Below, in pieces: positions 19,204 to 29,606 of a DNA stretch of 62,454 bases. The stretch's first letter is position 1; every line of letters begins with the position of its first letter. The position numbers were made by a program, and so were the translations under genes. The notes under the pieces were generated by a model that searched no databases, was not told where the DNA came from, and was given only the letters and a program-made list of their open reading frames with translations. The DNA is from Desulfobulbaceae bacterium BRH_c16a. GTDB taxonomy: Bacteria; Desulfobacterota; Desulfobulbia; Desulfobulbales; Desulfocapsaceae. The stretch spans positions 1 to 62,454 of the forward strand of contig LADS01000052.1 in assembly GCA_000961725.1 (NCBI GenBank), read 5' to 3'.

Positions 19204-20112
19204 ATGAAAAGTAATGCAAAGGCGATGGTACTGGCTTCTTTCGCTGCCGACACTCTCTCCCTGGGAGCACACTGGATTTATGATACCGGGCAGATTTCCA
19301 GGAATTTCGGTGAAATCCGGGACCTGCTCCCTCCTCATCGAGGGGGGTATCACCCAACCAAGCAAAAGGGTGAATTTACCCATTACGGCGACCAGAGTTT
19401 TCTTCTGCTGAAGCATCTGGCCGGACACCGCGGTCGGTTCAACTCAACCGACTTCGCCAGGGATTGGCAACTCCTGTTCAGCAATTATCGGGGATATACC
19501 GACCAGGCCACGAAAACAACCCTGAAAAACATGGAAAGCAGTGATTCCCCGGAATCATTCGGTTCTCCTTCAAACGATCTCGGCGGAGCGGCAAGAATTG
19601 CTCCACTCATTTATTGCTACCGGGACGACATGGACAAGCTGGTGCAAGCGGTCAAGGATCAAACTGCCATCACCCATACCGGCTCGGGAATATTCGACGG
19701 GGCTCTTTTTATTGCAAGAAGCTGTCACTTTATCCTGCACGGCGCCACTCTGCACGAGGCGTTTACGCAAGCCTTGGATTACGGTATAGGCGATGTAGAT
19801 CTGGAACTTCGACTCAGCAGCAGTATTGTTCTGGAAGATCGCAGCGTCGACGAGGTCGTTAAGGAATTCGGCCAGATGTGTTCGGTCAATGCCGCTTTGC
19901 CGGGGGCTGTCTTCACTGCATTACACTCTCCATACAATCTTGAGGAGGCTCTTGTAGAAACAGTCATGGCAGGGGGCGACTCAGCAGCACGAGGGATGGT
20001 CGTCGGCATGATACTCGGTGCTCATCTTGGGGAGAGAGGGATACCTGAGAGATGGCTGAGAGGAATGGTTAAATATCGAGAGATCGAAGAGGCTCTGGAT
20101 GAACTGCCATGA
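19204..20112 (+). CDS. ADP-ribosylglycohydrolase family protein
   Basis: A 302-residue all-helical protein of the DraG/ARH/J1-crystallin family, whose members remove ADP-ribose from proteins or small molecules. The N-terminal AKAMVLASFAADTLSLGAHWIYD and the C-terminal metal site GGDSAARGMVVGMILGAHLG correspond to the two conserved Asp clusters; the second usually reads GGDTDTxG, so this is the J1-like variant with SAARG. The loop GDQSFLLLKHL fits the family T/S-rich metal ligands only in part. Enzymatic activity is plausible but unproven. The start is set by GGAGG four bases upstream. The gene stands alone and ends before a bidirectional terminator. Confidence 0.85.
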   Translation: MKSNAKAMVLASFAADTLSLGAHWIYDTGQISRNFGEIRDLLPPHRGGYHPTKQKGEFTHYGDQSFLLLKHLAGHRGRFNSTDFARDWQLLFSNYRGYTDQATKTTLKNMESSDSPESFGSPSNDLGGAARIAPLIYCYRDDMDKLVQAVKDQTAITHTGSGIFDGALFIARSCHFILHGATLHEAFTQALDYGIGDVDLELRLSSSIVLEDRSVDEVVKEFGQMCSVNAALPGAVFTALHSPYNLEEALVETVMAGGDSAARGMVVGMILGAHLGERGIPERWLRGMVKYREIEEALDELP

Positions 20113-20352
20113 GTCCTATGGTGGTTTCCCTCCAGGAAAAACCGATTACAATCCTCAACCTCCAGTTACATCCAAGTTACCATCCGGAAACAGGAAGTAG
20201 CTTTATGTAATTCGATTGCCATCCGAAAAAAATAATGTTAGAAAAAACTACCGGAATTCTGCATCTTTTTATTGAAACAAAAACAAGCTACCCAGGCACG
20301 AAATCTGCATACATAATAGTATCCCAACTAGGGATGCAACCAAGCCCCCCCG

Positions 20353-20401
20353 ATCGGGCAGAATTTACGCTCTTTGTATTTTCTGCCCGATTTCTTTTTT
20401 A
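20353..20401 (+). terminator. Rho-independent terminator between convergent genes
   Basis: Perfect 11-bp stem ATCGGGCAGAA (20353-20363) and TTCTGCCCGAT (20381-20391) with a 17-base loop, followed by TTCTTTTTTAT. It serves the plus-strand gene ending at 20112 and may also act for mlaA. The rest of the roughly 300-base gap from 20113 holds nothing recognised. Confidence 0.8.
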
Positions 20402-20412
20402 TCCCCCTCCGT

Positions 20413-21162
20413 CTATTGCCGCTCGACCAGCGCCTTGCGATATTCGTAGTAGGCTTGTCTTGAGGCAACGTAGGGATCCAGCGCATATCTTTTCATATCT
20501 TCATACATATCAGGATAGAGCGACAGGGTGTTGACCCTGTTCGTTGTATAGTAGCCAAGATCAAGTACACGATTGTCATGAAGATAAGGGACCGGGTGGG
20601 TATAGGCATCGACCACCAGCCCCACCGTGTCGCGGGTACTCGAAGGACCAAACAGCGGCCAGTAAATAAATATACCCTCACTCAACCCCCATTTACCGAG
20701 AGTCTGGCCAAAATCGGCCTGCTTGGGTTTAATATCGAACTCAAGAGCCGCAACATCGACGAGGCCGTACACCCCCATGGTGCTGTTAATGACAAAGCGG
20801 CTGAGGACATTGCCTGTCAGCTTTAAATCCCCTTGAAGAATGGAATTGAGCAAGGTTATCGGCGAAGCCAGGTTCAGAAAGAAGTTACCGAATTTTTCAC
20901 GAAGCTCCCGGGGGAGAACGTCCGAATAGACTTCTGCCGTCGGTTTTAGCACCCATTCATACAACTCATCATTCACTTTATAAAAGAAACGATTCATCGG
21001 CTCTAGAGGGTCTCGTATTGTCAATTCGAGTTCGTGATCATCGTCTCCGTTCAATTCGTCCGACAGAAGATCCGGAAACTTGCCCTGAGGAGACTGGCTG
21101 GACGCAGAATTGGGAAAACCCACGAAAGTGACAAATATGACGACAAGATAGAAATTTTTCAT
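20413..21162 (-). CDS. mlaA: MlaA/VacJ-family phospholipid-transport protein
   Basis: A 249-residue protein of the MlaA family, the outer-membrane component that removes misplaced phospholipids from the outer leaflet. Family blocks visible: DPLEPMNRFFYKVNDELYEWVLKP, VNSTMGVYGLVDVA, FGQTLGKWGLSEGIFIYWPLFGPSSTRDTVG. The N-terminus is a signal peptide (FYLVVIFVTFVGFPNSASS) but has no lipobox cysteine, unlike E. coli MlaA, so it may be secreted or anchored otherwise. No other mla genes are adjacent. Confidence 0.92.
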   Translation of the reverse strand: MKNFYLVVIFVTFVGFPNSASSQSPQGKFPDLLSDELNGDDDHELELTIRDPLEPMNRFFYKVNDELYEWVLKPTAEVYSDVLPRELREKFGNFFLNLASPITLLNSILQGDLKLTGNVLSRFVINSTMGVYGLVDVAALEFDIKPKQADFGQTLGKWGLSEGIFIYWPLFGPSSTRDTVGLVVDAYTHPVPYLHDNRVLDLGYYTTNRVNTLSLYPDMYEDMKRYALDPYVASRQAYYEYRKALVERQ

Positions 21163-21230
21163 AAGTAAAGAATGGATATTTTAATTGAAAGGAACGGACT
21201 GCAAAGCACTCGGGATTGAGGTTGGGACTT

Positions 21231-21243
21231 GGTGAACGGTTAC
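21231..21243. repeat. Solo copy of dispersed repeat end
   Basis: GGTGAACGGTTAC, identical to the right terminus of the element at 18773-18951, sits upstream of mlaA. No second terminus is visible nearby. Confidence 0.4.
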
Positions 21244-21384
21244 GAAATAACTCCATGACATTTTCTTATATTTTTCGCAATAAATAATACCATTCATATA
21301 TTTGCAATTGATCATTAAGAAGTCAATCGGCAAATCCACAGAAAGTGGCAACGGCAAGATCGACAGAGGAGGCTTGACAGGGCA

Positions 21385-24021
21385 CTAGACCATGAAGACA
21401 AAAAGTCCTCCCAGAGCGATAAGAAAGGTGAAAGGGATAGCCAGGGCCTTCGAGGTCACGGCATCGCCTGCCATGGCCCTTTCTATTACCCGGTACGTTG
21501 CATATAAAGAGGCCAGCAAGCCGCCCATGACCGTGAGGAACTGCAGAACGTAGGTGCTGTCGGCGCTTATCAGCCGAACATTCTCATAGAGCGGCTGCAT
21601 GCCGAGCAATTCTTTCACGTTGGGAACAATACGCCCGGCACCACCGACAAATAATTCCATGTGCACTGCCATATACCCGCCAAGGATCAGCGGAATAACT
21701 CCGTATCCGGAGAGCGACAGCAGCAGTTTCTTGTCGATTCCGGCATACAGGGCTTCGAGGGTAACCGTGAGATAGAAGCCGACCTGAAAGACCAGGATGA
21801 GGGCAAAAAACATAACACTGGCGACACCATGAGCGGGAAGAAGCACACCCGATTCGGCCATCATCGACACCAGCCAGCCAACGAAACCGACAAACTCACC
21901 CTGCAGGGCAAAGGGAAAAAAAATTGCCGCCATGGAGACAATGAGAAAGCTGTCCGCCTGTCTGGGCGTTTCCAAAGCCCACAACTCCTGCGGGGCAAGG
22001 CGGAGGTTGAGTTGAATGGAACTGTTTGCGCACGTCTTGACACATTTTGCGCACATGATGCAGTCCCTGTTGTTGTCAACCAGATACGGGTGCCTGAACA
22101 TCGGACACCCAGCCATATCGCCATCCCCGACAAAACAGGAGTGATCCTGGCAACGATTCAGGCACACATGTCTGTTCGAGCGCAGTTCGACTACCGACGG
22201 CATTGCAAAAATAGCGTTCACCGCCCCCAGAGGGCAAAGATACCGGCACCAGCTTCTTCTCGAAAAAAGCACACTGAAAAGAATGGAGCCCAAGGTGATG
22301 ATCATGATAATCCCGCCGGTCAGATATGGATTACTGTAGGCATCCCAGACTATTTCTATCCAGAACACCACAATACAGAGAACGGCCATGATCCAGCCGG
22401 AGTAATCCTTGATGAACTGCGGGGTCTTACGCTTTGGCTTGACAATATTCTGCAGAATCGTTCCCGGTGCGGCCAGAGAACAGACACTGCACCATGTTCG
22501 TGCGAGAAAAAAGAACGAGAAGAACATCAGCGGCCAGCCGATGTACCATCCGACGGTAAGCCCTAGATTCGACTGCGGATCTGCCGGCCCGAAGAAGAGA
22601 AAAAAGACGGTTATCAACAATACGCAGCCGACTATAACCTGCGGCACGCGAGGGAAAATCCAGCTTTCGAGAAATTTTCTGATCCAGGCTATTCTCAGGA
22701 TATTGTATTCCCACTTGCCTTCCGTTTTCGGCAGGCCGAGAAGAATCTGGTCGGGGACGATCTCATCCTTTTTCGCCAGCATAACGGCCCGGCGGACGAC
22801 ACTCGAGAGCTCCGTCAGATTTCCCGGCCAATCGTAATTCATGAAAATGCCAAGAGTTTCCGGCGAGACTTTATGAATCTTCTTGCCGTACTCCTTGCTG
22901 AAACGGGCAAGGTAGTGCAAGACCAGTCTGGGCAGATCTTCTTTATGGTGGCGCAAGGGCGGGACGAAAAACTGCTGTGGTTCGAACAAGGCCAGCAGTT
23001 CCGGCAGGAGTTTCCCCGTGCTCTGCAAATGCTCGATGGAATAGCTGCTGACAAAAACGATCCGCGACTGCATCGCCACCTGGGTCGAGCTGTCGACGTG
23101 CAGATAGGTACTGCTCTGGATGATTTTCACCAGTTTTTCCTGCAGTTCTTCCTTCATCAGATGGACGTGGGTGAAAACCAGCGTTCCCCCGGAGGTCTGC
23201 TCGAACAGGCCGGCGCGGCGAGCCTGGGCAAAGGGAAAAGCACTCTGCTCGGTGCCGAACAGTTTTCGCTCAAGGCGCATCGGCTCGTACTCCCGCAGAT
23301 CGATTTCCCGGAACTGTCCTTCGGCCCTCCTGCTCTGCAGATGAATCTGCCTGGCAATGATCGATTTTCCGGTCCCCGACTCACCGGTGAGGATGTAGGG
23401 CGCATTGTTTGCGGCAAATCGCCCGATCACCGCCTGGGTCTTTTTTGCCGTTTTCGACTCGCGGATATCATCGTTTTTGCGCCGCGCCAGCCGCCGCAAC
23501 TGGATGGCCGACATACTTTTATCCTTGAACAGTATCACATCGTCGGCACCGGAATCATCTTGGTGCCGGTGATCGTCGCCGTTGGTGTCCACCTGATCGA
23601 TAAAAGCGACCCGAAGCCTTTCGGCTAAAGCGGCATCGAGCTGTCTGTGGATTCTATTGTTGGAGAGAAAAGCGATGCGGAAATAGCGCTTGTCGAAACA
23701 GATGACGACCAGATCGCACAGCGCCCGCACCGACAGCGATCTCGGCTTTTCAGTGAGGATGCCGGTCTCGCCGAAGTGCCCTCCCGGCCCTATCCTGCCG
23801 ACAATCCGGGCGACACCATCGTCACGCCCCAGGATGAGCTCCGCTTCGCCCACGGCAATGACATAGAACACCTCGCTGACGTCCCCTTTCCTGTATACAT
23901 ACTGCCCCTCGGGAATGACCTGGACCCGGGCGACTTCCGCAAAGGAAGCTATTTCGGCGACGGTGGCATCCTTGAACAGGATGGAGCGTTGAAGATTTTC
24001 GGCAATGACTTCTCGTTTCAT
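21385..24021 (-). CDS. Fusion: cNMP-binding + sigma54-type AAA+ + NapH/NosR-like membrane ferredoxin
   Basis: An 878-residue three-part protein. Residues 1-140 are a cyclic-nucleotide-binding domain with cassette FGETGILTEKPRSLSVRA (Glu85, Arg94). Residues about 160-430 resemble a sigma54-activator AAA+ domain: Walker A GESGTGKS (213-220) is intact, but the sigma54-contacting GAFTGA reads SAFPFA (260-265) and the Walker B stretch reads LVFTHV where LFLDEI is expected. No DNA-binding helix follows. Residues about 450-878 are a NapH/NosR-like membrane part with about ten TM helices, CxxxCP-type motifs (WCSVC, WCRYLCPLG) and a 4Fe-4S site CIMCAKCVKTC. It is probably a signal-gated membrane redox protein rather than a transcription factor. 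Function unknown; the CHASE2 cyclase could supply cAMP. Confidence 0.85.
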   Translation of the reverse strand: MKREVIAENLQRSILFKDATVAEIASFAEVARVQVIPEGQYVYRKGDVSEVFYVIAVGEAELILGRDDGVARIVGRIGPGGHFGETGILTEKPRSLSVRALCDLVVICFDKRYFRIAFLSNNRIHRQLDAALAERLRVAFIDQVDTNGDDHRHQDDSGADDVILFKDKSMSAIQLRRLARRKNDDIRESKTAKKTQAVIGRFAANNAPYILTGESGTGKSIIARQIHLQSRRAEGQFREIDLREYEPMRLERKLFGTEQSAFPFAQARRAGLFEQTSGGTLVFTHVHLMKEELQEKLVKIIQSSTYLHVDSSTQVAMQSRIVFVSSYSIEHLQSTGKLLPELLALFEPQQFFVPPLRHHKEDLPRLVLHYLARFSKEYGKKIHKVSPETLGIFMNYDWPGNLTELSSVVRRAVMLAKKDEIVPDQILLGLPKTEGKWEYNILRIAWIRKFLESWIFPRVPQVIVGCVLLITVFFLFFGPADPQSNLGLTVGWYIGWPLMFFSFFFLARTWCSVCSLAAPGTILQNIVKPKRKTPQFIKDYSGWIMAVLCIVVFWIEIVWDAYSNPYLTGGIIMIITLGSILFSVLFSRRSWCRYLCPLGAVNAIFAMPSVVELRSNRHVCLNRCQDHSCFVGDGDMAGCPMFRHPYLVDNNRDCIMCAKCVKTCANSSIQLNLRLAPQELWALETPRQADSFLIVSMAAIFFPFALQGEFVGFVGWLVSMMAESGVLLPAHGVASVMFFALILVFQVGFYLTVTLEALYAGIDKKLLLSLSGYGVIPLILGGYMAVHMELFVGGAGRIVPNVKELLGMQPLYENVRLISADSTYVLQFLTVMGGLLASLYATYRVIERAMAGDAVTSKALAIPFTFLIALGGLFVFMV

Positions 24022-24118
24022 ACATCAGCCACAGGCAAATACCAGGCTTTGAAATACTGTCTGCCGCACCGCACCCTGAACCTGCAGCAGTACTCCTCAT
24101 CGGCAGGGAAATATCCTG

Positions 24119-25042
24119 TCAGATCTGTAAATGATGCTCAATAACTTCTGCGAGAAGGGGCGCCACAGAATAGACATCGAGCAAGTCGTCACTTTTCCGA
24201 CCCGGATAGGTGTCCGAACCCATCACCCGGGAAATCGGCCCGTTGCGAAACTTCTCCATGGAAGCTCCGGACATCACCAGATGGGTTGCGTGGGCAACGA
24301 CCTCTTTCGCCCCCGCTTCCAGGCACCTCGTGGCGGTCTGGATAATCGAGCCGCCGGTGCGGATCATGTCATCGCAGATTATCACCGTTTTTCCCGCAAC
24401 CACACTGGAAACCTGGCTGACAATGGTCTTGTCGGTATCATACCGGTCTTTATCCGCCGCGGTATGGGGGCAGTTCAAGATACTGGCGAGCCTGGCAATT
24501 CTTTTGGAAAAACCATAATCCGGAGAAACCAGCACATAGTCCTGCAAGCCGCTCTTTCTAATCTTATCGATAACCAGGTGGTCTGTCCAGACATGCTTGG
24601 TGCTTACTTCGCCGGCATGGGCATGGAGAACCGCCTCGGAGTGCAGATCGACAAAGGCAACAAAATTGGGCCTGGCCCTGAAAATCTGCCTGGTTCTGGT
24701 GATGCCTTTGGGAATTTCGTGGGAATGGGGCTTGGCTCTTTCCATGGTGGAATATCCAAGAAAGGGAATAACGACGCTGATTGAAGCCGCATTCCAGTAT
24801 CTTCCCCCGGAGATAAGATCGAGCAGTTCCTGATGGGAACTGTCGTCATGGGTCACCCCGACGATAACCAGATCCTTGCCGGAAATAGACTGAGGAAAAG
24901 CATGGTATCGCTCGCCATCGGCAAACCGCTTGTGCACCATCTCGGTGAATGGCATCCACAACCTCTCCGCCACTTTACAGCCAAGTTCGGTTGAAGCTTC
25001 GTTTGCAATCAGAATGACATTTTCCCTGGTTGTCATGGGCAT
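24119..25042 (-). CDS. PRPP synthetase-like protein, divergent
   Basis: A roughly 308-residue relative of ribose-phosphate pyrophosphokinase, which makes PRPP from ribose-5-phosphate and ATP. The PRPP-binding loop is IICDDMIRTGGSI and the N-terminal half has RFADGERYHAFPQSISGKDLVIV. However, the flexible catalytic loop, in standard enzymes like YARQDRK...PI(S/T)AK, reads YSTMERAKPHSHEIPKG, and the usual KRR near the active site reads KDR. It is either an atypical Prs or a paralogue with another role. Start is uncertain: GTG 25072, ATG 25042 and ATG 25036 are in frame; a GGGG stretch favours the last two. It lies just downstream of leuB on the same strand. Confidence 0.75.
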   Translation of the reverse strand: MPMTTRENVILIANEASTELGCKVAERLWMPFTEMVHKRFADGERYHAFPQSISGKDLVIVGVTHDDSSHQELLDLISGGRYWNAASISVVIPFLGYSTMERAKPHSHEIPKGITRTRQIFRARPNFVAFVDLHSEAVLHAHAGEVSTKHVWTDHLVIDKIRKSGLQDYVLVSPDYGFSKRIARLASILNCPHTAADKDRYDTDKTIVSQVSSVVAGKTVIICDDMIRTGGSIIQTATRCLEAGAKEVVAHATHLVMSGASMEKFRNGPISRVMGSDTYPGRKSDDLLDVYSVAPLLAEVIEHHLQI

Positions 25043-25090
25043 CCCCGTCTTCGGGAAACGGGCTGAATGCACGTTTCCCTTGCTAAATAT

Positions 25091-26179
<1,089 letters not shown>

Positions 26180-26211
26180 TTATTAGAGAATATATAGCTG
26201 TTTTTATGGAA

Positions 26212-26874
26212 TCATTGCCGGGTAAAGAGCAAAAAAACACGTTGAGCCCCGGAAAAAGGCAGAACACACTCTTTAACTCCTTCCAGCTTGAAAGAAGATC
26301 GATCGACAATTTCCTTTGCGGCTGTCAATTCCTCGCGCCATTTCGGTCCTTTCATGAGGATCAATCGCGGAGATGCCTGAGAAAATCTCTCGACCATCAT
26401 AAGAAACGGTCCTATTTCCGTGACCGCCCTGCCCGTTATATGGCTGAACGGCTTATCCGCTGGAAGAAGCTCTTCGTCCTCGACCCGGCAACTGAGTACG
26501 GCAACATTTTCCAGGCCAAGGGTTCGGACGATATGGCCGAGGAAACTGACCCGTTTGGCCCGCGGTTCGACCAGGGTCACGCTCAGTTCAGGCCTAGCCG
26601 CTTTACAGACGAGTCCCGGGAAACCGGCACCGGTGCCGATATCGAGAAGATGGCTGTCCCGACCTTCAAGCAAGGGCAGAAGCGTCAGGGAATCAAGAAA
26701 ATGATTCTCGATGATCTGCTCGTCGGTCGCCGATTTTGCGATCAGGTTGACCTTTTTGCTCCACTTTTTCAATTCAGCGAAATAGCAGGCAAGACGATCA
26801 AGAGACCGATGCGGAAGATCGATCCCCAGGATTCCGAGACCGGTTGCCATCTGCTTATGGAAATCGACCATCAT
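26212..26874 (-). CDS. rsmG: 16S rRNA (guanine527-N7)-methyltransferase
   Basis: A 220-residue SAM-dependent methyltransferase (GidB family) that methylates G527 of 16S rRNA. Visible: AKSATDEQIIENHFLDSLTLLPLL, SAM site LLDIGTGAGFPGLVCKAARPEL, LVEPRAKRVSFLGHIVRTLGL, and ITGRAVTEIGPFL. Its start overlaps the hisD stop by four bases (ATGA), so it is translationally coupled to a histidine gene rather than to the usual mnmG/par neighbours. Confidence 0.95.
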   Translation of the reverse strand: MMVDFHKQMATGLGILGIDLPHRSLDRLACYFAELKKWSKKVNLIAKSATDEQIIENHFLDSLTLLPLLEGRDSHLLDIGTGAGFPGLVCKAARPELSVTLVEPRAKRVSFLGHIVRTLGLENVAVLSCRVEDEELLPADKPFSHITGRAVTEIGPFLMMVERFSQASPRLILMKGPKWREELTAAKEIVDRSSFKLEGVKECVLPFSGAQRVFLLFTRQ

Positions 26875-28178
26875 CTCCCAAGCCGTACTGCAACGGAGCG
26901 CGCATGCGCGCCTAAACCTTCAAGCCGGGCCAGCCGCATGATATGCTCGCTATCGGCGGCGAGAGCACCTGCCGAATAGCTGATCAGCGAGCTCTTTTTC
27001 AAGAACGTCTCGACTCCGAGAGCAGATGCGAATCTGGCCGTGCCCATGGTCGGCAGGACATGGTTGGGGCCGGCGAGATAGTCTCCCGCCGCCTCCGGGG
27101 TATTATTGCCGAGAAAAATCGCTCCCGCATGACGGATATGGGGAACCTGCGCCCAGGGATCTTCAATCATCAGCTCAAGATGCTCAATGGCGACGGCGTT
27201 GGCTACCTCAATCGCTTCCTCGAGATCGGCAGCAAGAAGAATCACCCCGCGCTCGGCAAGCGAAGTTCTTGCAATTTTTTCCCTTTCAAGCAGAGGCAAC
27301 TGCCGATCAAGTTCGGCAAGCACTTCGGCGACGAGCGGTTCATGGGTGGTGACAAGTATCGCAAGAGCAAGAGGATCGTGCTCCGCCTGAGCCAGCATGT
27401 CTGCGGCTACACTCACGGCTCTGGCCGTCGCATCGGCAACGATCAGAACCTCGGAGGGACCGGCGATCATGTCGATGCGGACCATGCCGGACACCTGACT
27501 TTTCGCCTCGGTGACATACTGGTTGCCGGGACCGACGATCACATCGACTTTCGGAATGGTCTCGGTGCCGAAGGCCAAGGCACCGATCGCCCAGGCCGAC
27601 CCGGCCTTATAGATTTCGGTAATGCCGATCTCCTGAGCGGCGACCAGCAGATGGGGGCTGATCGAGCCGTCCTCACCGGGAGGAGTGACCATCACCCGCT
27701 GATTGACGCCGGCGATACCGGCTGGAATGCCATTCATGAGCACTGAGGAAACAAGAGGCGTCGAACCGCCCTGCCCGCCCGGAACGTATAGTCCGGCGGA
27801 GTCGACTGGCCGGACCAGTCGGCCGACGATGGTGCCGTCCTCTCTTGTCTGCAGCCAGGAATCTTCCATCTCCCGCTCATGAAAAGAGTGAATCCGCTCG
27901 ATTGCCTTGGCAAGAGTAGTAAGAAAATCCTCGTCAACCCGGTCATAGGCCTCTTTCAGTTCCCGGGCGCTGACCTGCAACTGCCCGGCAGCAAGGTTCG
28001 GCGCATCGTACTTGCGGCAATAGCTCAGTACCGCCTCATCTTTTTTCTCTCTGACGGCCTGCAGAATCTTCGCGACCGCATCCCGGCAGGAGCTGTCTGC
28101 CGGCTGAAAACGATCGACCAGCCCCTGCAGAACTTTGTCGCCTTCGGTACTGGCAATGGTAACCGGTGAAATCAACAT
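26871..28178 (-). CDS. hisD: Histidinol dehydrogenase
   Basis: Catalyses the last two steps of histidine synthesis, oxidising L-histidinol to L-histidine with NAD; Zn-dependent; 435 residues. Visible: GRLVRPVDSAGLYVPGGQGGSTPLVSSVLMN, the NAD region KVDVIVGPGNQYVTEAKSQV, MIAGPSEVLIVADATA, the zinc-site region LAQAEHDPLA, catalytic EHLELM, and GAIFLGNNTPEAAGDYLAGPNHVLPT. Start supported by GAGGA five bases upstream. It is the first gene of the minus-strand run and is divergent from ahbD. Confidence 0.97.
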   Translation of the reverse strand: MLISPVTIASTEGDKVLQGLVDRFQPADSSCRDAVAKILQAVREKKDEAVLSYCRKYDAPNLAAGQLQVSARELKEAYDRVDEDFLTTLAKAIERIHSFHEREMEDSWLQTREDGTIVGRLVRPVDSAGLYVPGGQGGSTPLVSSVLMNGIPAGIAGVNQRVMVTPPGEDGSISPHLLVAAQEIGITEIYKAGSAWAIGALAFGTETIPKVDVIVGPGNQYVTEAKSQVSGMVRIDMIAGPSEVLIVADATARAVSVAADMLAQAEHDPLALAILVTTHEPLVAEVLAELDRQLPLLEREKIARTSLAERGVILLAADLEEAIEVANAVAIEHLELMIEDPWAQVPHIRHAGAIFLGNNTPEAAGDYLAGPNHVLPTMGTARFASALGVETFLKKSSLISYSAGALAADSEHIMRLARLEGLGAHARSVAVRLGR

Positions 28179-28498
28179 TTTTCCTCTTTCACTCTGATCG
28201 ACGGAACAAAGTTCCGCCGGTTATTCTGAACACTTCGCGCAACTCTACCGGATAATCGCCCGGACCGGTAGAAACAGCAGCCCACTATAAGCCATTTCAT
28301 CTAAATTATAAAGGTCCACAGGGAGATTTCGACATTTTGCCCAGCGCTTTATTTTCCCCGGCAAAAGACTTACTGTTTACAAGCCATACGGATTATGGTT
28401 TTTTTCACAAAGCAAGCCGACGGATTTTATGGTTATATTTGTCACACTTGCCTTAATCAGATCGGGTGCATTCTAAGCCCGCACCCTGGAGGAGATGT
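28179..28498. promoter_or_regulatory. Divergent intergenic region between hisD and ahbD
   Basis: 320 bases holding promoters for both directions, none matching consensus well. A weak hairpin CCATA/TATGG followed by seven T lies near 28386-28407. A second hairpin GGGTGC/GCACCC (28464-28486) ends just before the ahbD Shine-Dalgarno GGAGGAG and could influence its translation. Confidence 0.35.
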
Positions 28499-29572
28499 AT
28501 GGAGTTTCAACCGAAATGGATCGCCTGGGAAATCACCCGCCGCTGCAACCTGAAATGCGTGCACTGCCGCTCTTCTTCGGAACTGGCGATTGCCGGACAT
28601 CCCGACTTTTCGCTGGATGAGGCCAAATCCATTATTGACGACATAGCCTCGTACGCAAGTCCCGTTCTTGTTCTTTCCGGCGGTGAACCGCTGTTGCGCG
28701 AGGATGTCTTCGATATCGCCCAGTACGGCACCGACAAAGGTTTCCGCATGTGTCTGGCCACCAACGGCACCCTGGTGACCGATGAGATCTGCGAAAAAAT
28801 CAAGGCAACCCGGATCAGAATGGTGTCACTCAGCCTGGACGGGGCAAAGGCCGAGACCCACGATAATTTCCGCAACCAGCAGGGTGCCTTCGACGGTACC
28901 ATGGAAGCGATCAGACTCTTTCACAAACATGCCATTCCCTTTCTGGTGAATTCGTCCTTTACCGTGCGGAATCGCCACGAAATTCCCGAGATCTACCGGC
29001 TGGTAAAATCGCTCGGGGCAACCGCCTGGTACATGTTCATGATCGTGCCGACCGGACGCGGCGAAGACATCATGGAAGAACTCATCCCGGAAGATGTCTA
29101 TGACGAGATACTCGAGTGGCATTACGAGGTGGAGAAAAAGGAAGACGAACTGCTGATGCGGCCGACCTGCGCGCCCCACTACTATCGGATTGTCCGGCAG
29201 AAGGCTAAAGAAGAGGGGGAAAAGGTCAAACAAAGAACCCTTAAATTTTCCACGGGCGGCTCAAAAGGCTGTCTCGCCGGCCAGCTCATCTGCCTCATCG
29301 ATGTCGACGGGGAAGTCCAGCCGTGCAGCTATTTCCCCAAATCGGCAGGCAATGTCAAAACGACCCCCTTTAAAACGATCTGGGAAAATTCCGAACTTTT
29401 TCTTCAACTCCGCGACTTTAAAGGGTATAAGGATAACTGTGGCAAGTGCGAATATGTCGGCGTCTGCGGAGGATGCCGGGCCAGGGCGTATGCCATGACG
29501 GGCGATTTCCTCGCTCAGGAACCGTTTTGCAGCTACGTCCCTCGACAAATTATTCAAAAAGAGCATAAATAG
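28499..29572 (+). CDS. ahbD: Radical SAM heme b synthase AhbD-like
   Basis: A 357-residue radical SAM enzyme. The cluster motif is CNLKCVHC near residue 15, followed by [11 protein letters not shown] and the SPASM/twitch-type C-terminus with [24 protein letters not shown] and [23 protein letters not shown]. The segment [19 protein letters not shown] is a close match to AhbD, which decarboxylates two propionates of Fe-coproporphyrin III to give heme b in sulfate reducers and archaea; AhbC and NirJ start differently. ATG 28499 has GGAGGAG six bases upstream. hemE follows 34 bases later, an informative neighbour because HemE makes coproporphyrinogen. Confidence 0.85.
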   Translation: MEFQPKWIAWEITRRCNLKCVHCRSSSELAIAGHPDFSLDEAKSIIDDIASYASPVLVLSGGEPLLREDVFDIAQYGTDKGFRMCLATNGTLVTDEICEKIKATRIRMVSLSLDGAKAETHDNFRNQQGAFDGTMEAIRLFHKHAIPFLVNSSFTVRNRHEIPEIYRLVKSLGATAWYMFMIVPTGRGEDIMEELIPEDVYDEILEWHYEVEKKEDELLMRPTCAPHYYRIVRQKAKEEGEKVKQRTLKFSTGGSKGCLAGQLICLIDVDGEVQPCSYFPKSAGNVKTTPFKTIWENSELFLQLRDFKGYKDNCGKCEYVGVCGGCRARAYAMTGDFLAQEPFCSYVPRQIIQKEHK

Positions 29573-29606
29573 AAATCATCCATCGAAACTTAACCCATAA
29601 GACTCT

